The translations under genes were made by a program, and so were the position numbers. From Sutterella sp. (GTDB lineage Bacteria; Pseudomonadota; Gammaproteobacteria; Burkholderiales; Burkholderiaceae_F), in NCBI GenBank assembly GCA_020025955.1, contig JAHHRF010000063.1, forward strand, positions 1 to 9,757: a stretch of 9,757 nt of DNA. The letters run 5' to 3'. Within the stretch, counting starts at the first letter, position 1. Each line of letters begins with the position of its first letter. Shown here piece after piece: positions 1 through 7,900 of the stretch. A model generated the notes under the pieces. That model was not told the DNA's origin, made no database searches, and worked only from the letters and a program-made list of their open reading frames with translations.

Positions 1-818
1 TCCGCATCGTACCCAATGGTGTCCCCCGCAAAGAGGCGGTTATCGAGACTGGGGATAAAGCGGTCAGGTAACGACAAGGTAATGCCGTCGGCACGTAACG
101 CCTTTTGAATCGCTGAGGGCACACGGCGCGTTTCAATAAAGAGTTCCGCCCCATAGTCGTCCACGATCAAGTCCGCCACAAAGACGGGGCAGTGAGCGAC
201 GTCGCTTGCGCGCAAGTTCAACAACCACGCAATGTCGTCCAACGCCGAAAAGAGCCACGCGGTGGCGTTCTTGGAGCGCATGTGCTCACGCATCTTTTCT
301 AATTTCTCAGCGCGTGTGAGCCCTGCGTCTTCTAGGGCAAAGACTTCACTCAAGGGTTTGGGCGGGCGGTTTTCCGTCCACACCTCGTCGATGATGTCGT
401 CCGTAATGCAGGGAATTAATTCGACAGCTTCAAGTTCGTGCGTGAGTTTTTCAAATTGCGCGAGGCTTAAAAATTGCGAGTCAAAGCCCACGAGCTCACC
501 TTCCTCTAATTCGGATGCGAGCCACTCCGCCATCGTGGGGCAGCCTTCTTCCCCTTGGCGCATGAGCGTAATGCCTGAGCCTTTAAGGTCAGCGCTGGCA
601 CTCACCCAGTAGCGCGAATCAGTCCAGAGGGCAGCGCCCGTACGGGTGACGACTAAAGTCCCGGCGGACCCATTAAAGCCCGATACCCAAGCTCGCGCCG
701 TCCAGTGCGCGGGCGGGTATTCGCACAGATGGGGATCCCCCGTAAAAATAATCCAGGCTTGCAATCGGTGATGGCGCATCGCCTCTCGAACGGCTTGAAG
801 TCGCGCTTGGGTCGTCAC
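1..818 (-). CDS. pepP: Xaa-Pro aminopeptidase (M24B family), N-terminal part; runs off the left edge
   Basis: This reading frame stays open from a GTG at 816-818 to the window edge and encodes the first 272 residues. The N-terminus matches the creatinase-type domain of Xaa-Pro aminopeptidases, which remove an N-terminal residue preceding proline. Visible hallmarks are GDPHLCEY (27-34), HWTARAWVSGFNGSAGT (38-54) and LWTDSRYW (64-71). A second creatinase-like domain seems to begin near residue 135 (region PPKPLSEVFALEDAG). The catalytic pita-bread domain with its metal ligands (family knowledge) lies outside the window, so activity cannot be judged. I chose the GTG start because an in-frame TAA lies five codons upstream and an AAGGA Shine-Dalgarno sits at 828-832, nine bases from it. 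No signal peptide is visible, so the protein is probably cytoplasmic. A hairpin with a U-tract just upstream may separate it from the lipoprotein gene. Confidence 0.9.
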   Translation of the reverse strand, partial: MTTQARLQAVREAMRHHRLQAWIIFTGDPHLCEYPPAHWTARAWVSGFNGSAGTLVVTRTGAALWTDSRYWVSASADLKGSGITLMRQGEEGCPTMAEWLASELEEGELVGFDSQFLSLAQFEKLTHELEAVELIPCITDDIIDEVWTENRPPKPLSEVFALEDAGLTRAEKLEKMREHMRSKNATAWLFSALDDIAWLLNLRASDVAHCPVFVADLIVDDYGAELFIETRRVPSAIQKALRADGITLSLPDRFIPSLDNRLFAGDTIGYDA

Positions 819-837
819 AGCTAAGTGTCCTTATGCT

Positions 838-876
838 AAAAAGCCCGACTTCACGTACCAAACGCAAACATCGGGC
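838..876 (-). terminator. Possible rho-independent terminator between the lipoprotein gene and pepP
   Basis: Read on the minus strand, the arms GCCCGA (871-876) and TCGGGC (843-848) form a 6 bp stem around a 22 nt loop, followed directly by a U-tract (838-842). The long loop makes it weaker than a classic terminator. It lies only a few bases upstream of the pepP ribosome binding site, so it could also act as a leader element of pepP. Confidence 0.4.
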
Positions 877-885
877 ATTGGCTCT

Positions 886-905
886 AGGGACACTGCTGTG
901 TCCCT
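886..905. repeat. Perfect 8 bp inverted repeat with 4 nt loop
   Basis: AGGGACAC (886-893) and GTGTCCCT (898-905) are exact complements around TGCT. On the minus strand no U-run follows. On the plus strand a run of eight T (920-927) follows only after 14 bases, and no plus-strand gene precedes it. It may stabilise the 3' end of the lipoprotein transcript or be an operator; the function is not clear. Confidence 0.5.
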
Positions 906-957
906 TAGACGAAGGTCCGTTTTTTTTAGGGAAAGGGCGTGCCTTTCCAGGAGTTGA

Positions 958-1320
958 TTAGAAGAGTTTACGAACTTTTACGTTCACGGGGAAGCCCACG
1001 TGACTGTCGGTATCTTGTTCTTCACCAATTTCGATCCCTAACACACGCCACCCCGCGTCACGCAACTCATCGACCTTTACCGTCACCCCTAAGTCCGGGC
1101 ACGAGAACATCATGTCGTTGAAGCGGTTTAAGACCGTAATGCGATCGACCGAGGAGCACGTCATCACTGCGCGGTTCGGGGCGTCCAAGAGCGGATCCCC
1201 AGACGGGTTAGCGTTGCCACCCAAGATCGAACCCGATCCCGTTTTGGAGGTCGTCGTACAGCCCGTGAGGACCGTCAAAGAAAGAATAAGAAGGGGGGCG
1301 AGCAGTCGAGGCGCAGTCAT
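958..1320 (-). CDS. Small predicted lipoprotein of unknown function
   Basis: The 120-residue protein starts with a typical lipoprotein signal: a basic residue (R5), a hydrophobic stretch from about residue 6 to 18, and the lipobox L18-T19-G20-C21. Signal peptidase II would cut before Cys21, which would be lipidated. Thr follows the Cys rather than Asp, so outer-membrane sorting is expected by the usual Lol rule (inference). A Ser/Gly/Asn-rich linker follows (about 22-45), then a small domain with Cys55 and Cys74 that could form a disulfide, ending in VNVKVRKLF. I do not recognise the family. An in-frame TGA sits just upstream, so the ATG is the only reasonable start, yet the bases before it are pyrimidine-rich with no Shine-Dalgarno. 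It lies downstream of the helicase-like gene but is separated from it by a strong hairpin. Confidence 0.8.
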   Translation of the reverse strand: MTAPRLLAPLLILSLTVLTGCTTTSKTGSGSILGGNANPSGDPLLDAPNRAVMTCSSVDRITVLNRFNDMMFSCPDLGVTVKVDELRDAGWRVLGIEIGEEQDTDSHVGFPVNVKVRKLF

Positions 1321-1362
1321 GGAAGGAAAGGGTAAAAAGGGGGATCAAATAGACGTGCTAGA

Positions 1363-1368
1363 AGTATA
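1363..1368 (-). promoter_or_regulatory. Possible -10 element for the lipoprotein gene
   Basis: On the minus strand TATACT matches the sigma-70 -10 consensus at five of six positions and would start transcription about 35 bases before the lipoprotein ATG. No convincing -35 box is present; the expected position falls in the loop of the upstream gene's terminator hairpin. Confidence 0.25.
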
Positions 1369-1404
1369 CAAAGCCTCGCCCTGAGTGCAGGGCTTCAGGG
1401 CGAG
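1366..1404 (-). terminator. Hairpin terminator of the helicase-like gene
   Basis: CTCGCCCTGA (1375-1384) and TCAGGGCGAG (1395-1404) form a perfect 10 bp stem around a 10 nt loop, starting 17 bases after the stop codon of the minus-strand helicase-like gene. The minus-strand tail is GCTTTG, a poor U-tract, so termination may be partial or the hairpin may protect the 3' end of the message. Confidence 0.55.
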
Positions 1405-1420
1405 ATTTTGTAAGAAAGGA

Positions 1421-4000
1421 TTAGCCCTCCGAGGGCGTATCCGTCTTTTCACGGTGCTTGGCGTTGATGCGACCACGAAGGAATCGGCCTCGCCCTTGAC
1501 GGCGCGGATTGGATTTCGCGCCGTTGTTGGCGTTGGAGGGCTTCTCCGTTGCGGGCGTCTTCGCCCCGTTTTCCGATTGCTCCGACTTCGCGCCCGTTTC
1601 TTGAGCACGACGCGGCTTCATCGGACGGCGCTTCGGCCCCTTTTTCGGAGCCTTGGGCTTCGTCGTTTCACCTTCCGACATAGCCTTGGGAGGCACGCTC
1701 TCAGCGCGAGGTGCTGCCTCCGAGGCGCTTACCGACGGCGTGTCACCGGCTTCACTCGGGGTGCGGCGGGGCTTGCCCTTGCGATTGTTGAAGGGCTTCC
1801 CAGGACGACGTGCGGGCTTGTTGCGACGCGGTTTCGTCTCCTTAACGTTCTCAGCCGAAGGATTCGCTTGAGCGTCCATCGTTTGAGGCGTCACGGCCCC
1901 GTCGGTCGAAGCGGGCGTAGTGTCCGCGCGGTTCTCGGCTTTCTCGCGTCGGTTCTGGCGACGATTGTCTCCAGCGCGCTTAGCGTTCCCCTTCTGGCGG
2001 AAGGGTTTCTTGCGGGTGCGTTCCGACTTTGAGGTCGAGTTGTCCGTAACGGGTTCACTCGTTTGAGCGAGGGTTGCGTTTTCTTGGCGCGTTGCCTCGT
2101 CACCCTGTTCAGCGATGTGTTTACGGGGTTTGCGCTTCGGGTTGGGCTTTTTGCCCGCACGGGTTTGAGCCGTGCGATTCCCGTCCGCACGGCGGTCTCG
2201 GGTGGGTTTGCCTGCTTGGGATTTACGCTTCTTGTCTCCCATAAAGTCGAGCCCTGGGGTTTCTTGCGGGAGCGACAAGGTCATGGGGGTGTCCATAGCG
2301 TTTAAGTACGCATCCACTGCACTCGCGTGCTTCGGGGTGCGGTTGCCTGACGTGCGATTGGGCTTACGGTTAGAGCGCAAGGTATTCCCCCCTAACATCG
2401 AATCCGTCATCCCCATGGGGTAGGTGGGACTTTCGTGATAGATCCCGATGGCGGACGCACTCGTCAAGGGATCGGGCTGGGCGCGTCGCGGTTGACGGCG
2501 CTCCTGCGTATTTCCCTTTTTCGTGGTGCGAGCATTGCGATTCGGGGTGCGTGCCTTCGAGTCGGTGCGATCCGTGCGCTCTGCTTTTGCGGAACGGCCT
2601 TTTCGCTCCGTCTTTTTCGAGGAACGTCGCTCCGTACGGGCGTCATTGCCGTCCTCCGTCTTACGACGACGGCGCGGGGCCTCGTCGTCAACGTTGCCGT
2701 TTCTGGCGCGGCTTTTCCCCGCTTTGTTTTTCAAGGGCTTGCGCTGCGCTTTGCGACCCGTCAAGGTGCTGTCTTCACGGCGCTTGGTGGTGCGCGAAGC
2801 GCGCCCCGGGAGAATACTCTCAGGGGTGTCTAAACGCTCACGAAGGCGTACGGGGGCGTCACTATCCTCAAAGACGATGGCGTCTTCTCGGTGAATGGAC
2901 AGGGGTTTGGGAACGTAGTTAGCTTTAACTGAAAGCTTGGCGCGAACCCCACGACCTAAGTACTCAGGCAACACTTCCCCGTCGGCACCTAGCCAATGGG
3001 CACGCACGTCTAAGGTTTCGCATAAGGCATCCCAAGCGGTGTCGCTTTCCCCTTCTTCTAACGCCAAGGTCACAGGGATCCCCGTGGGCAAGGTGGTGAG
3101 AAGTAAAAGGAGGCTTTCTGCGTTTTCAGGTACCCCCATTAAGAGCACACGCTCTAAGGCATCAAAGGCGCCGGGCTCCTGCGTAAAGGCGATGACGTGG
3201 TGGGTGGGCCCCACCATCGTTAAGACTTCACCGCGACCCCAAGCTTTAACGTCAGCACGAGCGAAGTGGTCCGCCAAGGCAAAGCGACAATGGTCTTCAG
3301 TATTCGAGGCTTTCAGTTGAGCTAAGTCTTCTTCGACCCCTAAGACCCCTAATGCACGTTGAGCATCATAGGGAAGGGCTTCACGACGCGCCGTCGTAAA
3401 GGTCGAGGCGAGGCTCAATGCCGGCGCTTCAACGATGGGGCGAGAGAGGTGTAAAGCCGCTTTATCCGCACACAAATGCACACGGGCGACCCCCGTCTTC
3501 GGTTCCATGAGCCAATGGCGTAAGGCCACTAAATCGGCTTTATGCGTTTTTGGCGGCACGGTCGTCTCGATATCCCAAAAGAGCACGGTTTTCGCTGAGG
3601 CTGTTTCAAAGTGCCCATCCGTTTCAAAGCACGTAAAGCGTCGAGCGCTCATAACGATGAGTTTGCCCGCAGTCTCTTTGGGGAAGCCTTGGCGAGAGCC
3701 CTGGAGTACGACCTCCGGCGCATTTTCTAACCCACGGGTTGCCCAACGAAGCCAGCTTGCAGCCTCCGCTGCTAAGGTTTGCGTCGGGGCAATGAGGACA
3801 CGAAAGCCTTCAGGGTCTTGGATTTGAGCGTCTAAGAGCGCCAAAAAGCCTAAGAGGTCTCTGGACGACGTGGCGTTACCCAAAACCGAAACGCTTTTCC
3901 CTTGGGCGAGGGTCTCCGCCAGGGTGGTAAAACGCTTTCGCAGAATATCCGTAACACGCTCGGCTACCCAAGCAAACGAATCAAGAAAATGTGGACTCAT
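1421..4000 (-). CDS. Degenerate DEAD-box-helicase-like protein with long basic disordered tail
   Basis: The frame is open from a GTG at 4084 (887 aa). I prefer the ATG at 3998-4000 (859 aa) because the 28 extra residues look unstructured and the GTG sits at the foot of a hairpin; neither start has a clear Shine-Dalgarno. In 887-aa numbering, residues 34-210 follow the order of a DEAD-box RecA domain: LGNATSS (68-74) where motif I should be, APTQTLA (99-105) like motif Ia (PTRELA), and VLFWDIE (167-173) where the DEAD motif should be. The Walker A lysine and the DEAD residues are absent, so ATP hydrolysis is unlikely. A second folded part spans about 284-377. From about 428 to the end the protein is Lys/Arg-rich and low in complexity, recalling the RNA-binding tails of RNase E or RhlE. 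I infer a non-catalytic RNA-binding or scaffold role; it could also be an unrelated family. Confidence 0.75.
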   Translation of the reverse strand: MSPHFLDSFAWVAERVTDILRKRFTTLAETLAQGKSVSVLGNATSSRDLLGFLALLDAQIQDPEGFRVLIAPTQTLAAEAASWLRWATRGLENAPEVVLQGSRQGFPKETAGKLIVMSARRFTCFETDGHFETASAKTVLFWDIETTVPPKTHKADLVALRHWLMEPKTGVARVHLCADKAALHLSRPIVEAPALSLASTFTTARREALPYDAQRALGVLGVEEDLAQLKASNTEDHCRFALADHFARADVKAWGRGEVLTMVGPTHHVIAFTQEPGAFDALERVLLMGVPENAESLLLLLTTLPTGIPVTLALEEGESDTAWDALCETLDVRAHWLGADGEVLPEYLGRGVRAKLSVKANYVPKPLSIHREDAIVFEDSDAPVRLRERLDTPESILPGRASRTTKRREDSTLTGRKAQRKPLKNKAGKSRARNGNVDDEAPRRRRKTEDGNDARTERRSSKKTERKGRSAKAERTDRTDSKARTPNRNARTTKKGNTQERRQPRRAQPDPLTSASAIGIYHESPTYPMGMTDSMLGGNTLRSNRKPNRTSGNRTPKHASAVDAYLNAMDTPMTLSLPQETPGLDFMGDKKRKSQAGKPTRDRRADGNRTAQTRAGKKPNPKRKPRKHIAEQGDEATRQENATLAQTSEPVTDNSTSKSERTRKKPFRQKGNAKRAGDNRRQNRREKAENRADTTPASTDGAVTPQTMDAQANPSAENVKETKPRRNKPARRPGKPFNNRKGKPRRTPSEAGDTPSVSASEAAPRAESVPPKAMSEGETTKPKAPKKGPKRRPMKPRRAQETGAKSEQSENGAKTPATEKPSNANNGAKSNPRRQGRGRFLRGRINAKHREKTDTPSEG

Positions 4001-4089
4001 GGAGTGTGAAGTCTCTAAAAAAGGGGTGTTTTCGCGGTCGCGGGGAGGAGGCTCACCCGATCGATTACCGTCGTGAAGGGTCACGAAGG

Positions 4090-4112
4090 ACTTGACGCCG
4101 ACGGCGTTAAGT
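4090..4112. repeat. 11 bp near-perfect inverted repeat in the leader of the helicase-like gene
   Basis: ACTTGACGCCG (4090-4100) pairs with CGGCGTTAAGT (4102-4112) with a single G-T mismatch and one base between the arms. As DNA it has the shape of a palindromic operator; as RNA it would be a hairpin at the 5' end of the helicase-like message. A second hairpin lies next to it. Confidence 0.55.
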
Positions 4113-4114
4113 CA

Positions 4115-4131
4115 AGCAAAGGGTCTTTGCT
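4115..4131. repeat. 7 bp perfect inverted repeat, loop GGT
   Basis: AGCAAAG (4115-4121) and CTTTGCT (4125-4131) are exact complements. It is three bases from the 4090-4112 hairpin, and neither strand has a U-tract after it, so it is not a typical terminator. A structured 5' leader or a regulator binding site is possible. Confidence 0.45.
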
Positions 4132-4145
4132 CACAAACAAAAATC

Positions 4146-4175
4146 TTTATAAGACCGAAAGGGGGACGCTTTGAA
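4146..4175 (-). promoter_or_regulatory. Possible sigma-70 promoter of the helicase-like gene
   Basis: On the minus strand TTCAAA (4170-4175) and TATAAA (4146-4151) are spaced by 18 bases, matching the -35 and -10 consensus at four and five of six positions. Transcription would begin near 4139 and place both adjacent hairpins in the 5' leader. Confidence 0.35.
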
Positions 4176-4324
4176 GTAAGTGGTGCAACGGCGTACCAAG
4201 CCTTTCGCTCTGGTGCCAACGGTGCCGTGCGAGCGCTTCGAATAGAGTCAAGGGGGCGCTTTTCTTTATTGGGACGGCAAGACCCATCTCGGTGACGGGC
4301 GTCACACTCGTGGGCGGGCACAAT

Positions 4325-4347
4325 GACGGGTGGGGTTAAAACCCGTC
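4325..4347. repeat. 7 bp inverted repeat upstream of the FKBP gene
   Basis: GACGGGT (4325-4331) and ACCCGTC (4341-4347) are exact complements around a 9 nt loop. No U-tract follows on either strand. It lies about 65 bases upstream of the candidate FKBP -10 element, so an operator is conceivable. Confidence 0.4.
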
Positions 4348-4411
4348 GGGGCATGAGGGCTATTCTACACAGACCCACCAAGTTATGCTCAACTCGCAAG
4401 GTAAAGTTCGG

Positions 4412-4417
4412 TATGAT
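4412..4417 (+). promoter_or_regulatory. Possible -10 element of the FKBP gene
   Basis: TATGAT matches the -10 consensus at five of six positions and lies about 95 bases before the FKBP start codon. The matching -35 position (4389-4394, TCAACT) is weak. Confidence 0.25.
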
Positions 4418-4512
4418 TAGCGCGTTAGGCTCAAGGGCTTGGGTCTGGACGTTGCGTCTACCCCAAAACACAGAGTCCACACCTCTTAACTCCTCTAAGA
4501 AAAGGAATCCCC

Positions 4513-4845
4513 ATGGAAGAAATGAAGGTTGAAGTCCTCCAGGAAGGCACCGGCGCTCAGGCGAAGGCTGGCGACATCGTTAGCATTCACTACACCGGCT
4601 GGCTCACGGACGGTACCAAGTTTGATTCGAGCTTGGATCGCGGTGAACCCATCACCTATCCCTGTGGCGTTGGCATGGTCATCGCTGGCTGGGAACAGGC
4701 TGTGGTTGGCATGAAGGTGGGCGACAAGGCTCGCTTGACCATTCCGCCGCACTTGGGCTACGGCGCTCAGGGCGCGGGCGGTGTGATTCCCCCCAATGCC
4801 ACGCTCGTCTTTGAAATTGAACTCATGGACGTTCAGGCTCAGTAA
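4513..4845 (+). CDS. FKBP-type peptidyl-prolyl cis-trans isomerase, single domain
   Basis: The 110-residue protein is a complete single FKBP domain, the usual size for the short cytoplasmic form, and has no signal peptide. It should catalyse cis-trans isomerisation of Xaa-Pro bonds during protein folding. The residues lining the FKBP active site are present: Y27 in HYTGWL (26-31), F37-D38, V56-I57, W60 in GWEQ, Y83 in LGYGA (81-85) and F100. Cys51 replaces the hydrophobic residue more common before GVG. An AAGGA Shine-Dalgarno (4502-4506), six bases from the ATG, fixes the start. All lysines I checked use AAG, and the codon choice looks like that of a well-expressed gene. It is transcribed alone, divergent from the helicase-like gene and convergent with hsdR. 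I leave the symbol blank because several paralogues share this architecture. Confidence 0.95.
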   Translation: MEEMKVEVLQEGTGAQAKAGDIVSIHYTGWLTDGTKFDSSLDRGEPITYPCGVGMVIAGWEQAVVGMKVGDKARLTIPPHLGYGAQGAGGVIPPNATLVFEIELMDVQAQ

Positions 4846-4865
4846 TTAGCCCCACGGCTAAAGAC

Positions 4866-4920
4866 TAGAAAAGGTGTTGAAGGCACGGATTGTGGTTCGT
4901 GCTTCAACACCTTTTTCTTT
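4866..4920. terminator. Bidirectional terminator between FKBP gene and hsdR
   Basis: The arms 4869-4887 and 4898-4916 form a stem of about 18 bp with one bulged base and a 10 nt loop. On the plus strand the stem runs into CCTTTTTCTTT, and on the minus strand into CCTTTTCT. It starts 24 bases after the FKBP stop and 15 bases after the hsdR stop, so it can end both convergent transcripts. Confidence 0.85.
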
Positions 4921-4930
4921 GGGTTTCGTT

Positions 4931-7900
4931 TTAGCGCTTCGTCAACGGTTTGATTTCATGCTTCACGAAGGTAGCAACGGCTTCACGAAGAAGTCGCAGG
5001 TAACGTAATTTCTTTTCCGTTCCCCCCGCTTCCTTGTAAGCATTGAAGTTCCCGATGCTTGAATCCACCGTATTGGCTGAGATGTCCGACGTGGCTTGCG
5101 TTCGGGCATAGGCCTTTAAGGCTTCAGGATTCACACCCCATTGTGACGAGAAGGTTTGGATTTCTCGCTCAATCAAGGCATCAACGCGCTCTTCAATCAA
5201 GGTAAAGGCATCCTGATCTCGGAAGTTTTCAGGGTTGGCCTTGATGTCAGCCCAGATCGATTGAAGCACACCACCCAACTTCGGATTGGCTTTGGTGTAA
5301 CCCTCAATGAACTGCACGATGCGTTGGTCTTCAGCTTCCGACAGCGAGCGAACGGGATCATTACCTTCAGGCAAGTGGGCCTGGATGAGCCCCACCAAAT
5401 AGCGGTAGTTGACTTCGATACGCTTGATCGATTCCAGCTCATACTCAACGTCAATTTTGACGGGGTCTGCTTCGGGCGTCTTTTCCTTGAAGTCGGGATG
5501 GTTTTTAATCTGCTCGATGACGTTGGGATAACGTTCACTCAACGCTTCGAAGCGTTCACGATCGAAGTTAAACGCACCAGGCAAAGATTCTTCATCGTAT
5601 TCGTCATACACCTGAAGTTCACTGAACCCACGGTCCACTGCTTGGAACGCTTTGGCGTACGCTAAGAGTTCAGAAAGGTTGTTGTTTTTGACAATCGTCT
5701 CAACGGCTTCTTCTGTGGGCGCAATTGCGTTAAAGCTCTGCACGGCATCCATAAACTTGCGAGCCGTTTCGTCCCATTCCGGCGCTTGAACGTCGGCTAA
5801 ACCTCCATTCGTGTAGAGGCGCAACGCGGCTTCAATCTCTTCGCTGAAACGCTCAGGCGTTTGCATGGTCACAATGTGGCCATAGCGCTTCTCAGGCGTA
5901 AAGATGCGATTCGTGCGCGAGAACGCTTGAATCAGGTGGTGAGGCTTCATCGGCGGACGATCTAAGAAGATCGTCGAGAGCGCCGGCGCATCAAACCCGG
6001 TTAACAAACGGTCCACCACAATTACAAGGTCCAGTTGCTCTTCGCGCGACTTGTATTTGTCTTTCTTGCGGGCCAGACGGTCGTTGAGGTCCGTGTTGTA
6101 GGCATCCAGCGTCGACAAGTCCCAAGAGGTACCAAACATGGCGTTGTAGTCTTCAAGCGACTGACGCATTTCAGCTTGGTTAGCCATGGCGCCATCTTCG
6201 TTTTCGCCGACCGTATAGGTAATGGCCACCTTGGGGAAGTCCGGTAACAACTGACGAATCTTTTCCGAGACTTCGCCACGCGCTTTAAAGTCTTTAAATT
6301 CTTTGTAGTACTGCTGAGCAATCGCAATCGACCCAACCGTTAAAAGCCCTTCAAAGGCTTCGCCCGTGGGGGCGTTGAGGCGCAATCGAGCAGCACAACG
6401 ATTGGTGATGTACTTAATTACGTCCTGGCGATGGCGCGGATCGTCATAGAGGCTCGTACCCGTCTTTTTCGCAAAAGTCTTAACGACCTGGCGTTCTAAT
6501 TCAAGATTGGGGATGTCTTCAAGTTCATCTTCACTGTAGAGCTCAAGCTGCGTGGCCAAATCCTCAAGGGTGCTACGTTCAAAGCCAAGCCCTTGGATCT
6601 TAAAGCCTAAGACCGCCCCATCTCCAATGGCTTCTTTAATGGTGTAGGCATGCAAACAAGCGCGTTCAGGTGCCTTGGGGTTATACATCCCCGCCGTTGT
6701 GCGGGCTAAGTTCCCCTTTTGCTCACGCTTGTTTTCTTCGAAGATGGGTGTGCCCGTGAAGCCGTACCAGAGGCTTCGCTCAAAGAAGCTTTCAAGGGTG
6801 CGTTTGCTTTCGGGCGTCACAGCACGGTGGCATTCGTCCACCACGAAGGCAATGGTCTTCTTGGAAATCTGAGCTTTGAGCTTTTCGTAGTGTGGCGTAG
6901 GCGACTCCGTACAACGACGGATGATGTTTTGTAACTTCTGAATCGTCGTTACGATCGCGCAACGATCTCGACTCTGGAGCTTACGCTCTAAGTCGGAGGT
7001 GTTGTCGGTGTTGCGAATATCAACGTCGTCACTGTCCCCGTAGGATAAGAAAGAGGACGCGGTCTGCTGGTCCAAATCCTTTCGGTCAACGAGGAAGATG
7101 GCTTTGTCGGTCGACGGGATATCCAAGAGGTTCTTCGTGACCGTGTAAGACGTTAAGGTCTTGCCTGAACCGGTCGTGTGCCACACGAAGCCCGATTCAC
7201 GTTCACGCGAGGCTTTACGGATCGCTTCAATGGCGTGGATTTGATAAGGACGAAGCAGGATAACTTTCTTGCGGTCGTTATCTAATACCGAATACTTCCC
7301 AACCATCAAGTGAGCCGCGGGAATGTTAAGGGCCGCCTTCGCAAAAGAGAGGAAGTGTTCAACCGGTTCATTGCTCTCATCCACCCAACGCGTCAAGAAC
7401 TTCTCGTTCATGTCGCCATGGTTGTTGGCGGCGATGTAACGGGTCTCGGCGCCGTTACTCACAACGAACATCTGCACTAAGCCCATCAGCCCACGGAACT
7501 TCCCTTCTTCGCAGTATTTGCGAATCTGACGGAATGCATCCATGTAGCTATGGTCTTCGTTTTTGAGCTCAATGTGAATGAGGGGCAAGCCATTGATGAG
7601 CAACGTCACATCAAAGCGACGGTTTCGTTCCGTGCCATCGGCTTTCGTCGCTTGATACTGGTTGATGATTTCGTAGGTCGAGCCACCCCCGGCCACTTCG
7701 CGACTATTGATCGCAATGAGGCTAATGGTGCCTAAGCTGGCGTCTTCTCGCATCAAGGGAATTTGGGCGACTTGGTGTTCGCCGGAGAGCCAACGTGCTG
7801 CCTTATAGGTGCTCGCTGCTTGATCAAGCAAGAAGTGCTTAATCTGGAGCATCTCCGCATCCGTCAATGGGTGCCCATCGAGACGATCGAGATTGTTTTG

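Larger units (their letters stand above)
4085..4512. other. Divergent intergenic region (428 bp), no gene seen
   Basis: This stretch lies between the minus-strand helicase-like gene and the plus-strand FKBP gene. It holds the long and short hairpins at 4090-4112 and 4115-4131, a 5 bp inverted repeat GTGAC/GTCAC at 4292-4305, a 7 bp inverted repeat at 4325-4347, and weak promoter-like sequences in both directions. I see no tRNA, no recognisable small RNA and no convincing coding frame; a 122-codon minus-strand frame at 4112-4480 lacks protein-like composition or a ribosome binding site. Confidence 0.6.

Noticed and set aside
1385..2032. Plus-strand open frame of 215 codons antisense to the helicase-like gene
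   Set aside because: It lies opposite the Lys/Arg-rich tail, whose codon bias keeps other frames open; it has no ribosome binding site, and its Arg/Leu-rich low-complexity product looks like a shadow. The neighbouring plus-strand frames up to 3827 have the same cause.
1421..2803. CRISPR array or tandem DNA repeat in the repetitive-looking tail region
   Set aside because: The apparent repetition is in amino-acid composition (Lys, Arg, Pro) only; there are no regularly spaced identical DNA repeats.
4112..4480. Minus-strand open frame of 122 codons in the divergent intergenic region
   Set aside because: It overlaps the hairpins and the candidate promoters of both flanking genes, has no Shine-Dalgarno, and its product shows no domain, signal or protein-like pattern.
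5156..5665. Plus-strand open frame of 169 codons inside hsdR
   Set aside because: It is fully antisense to the conserved C-terminal part of hsdR and has no ribosome binding site or recognisable domain.
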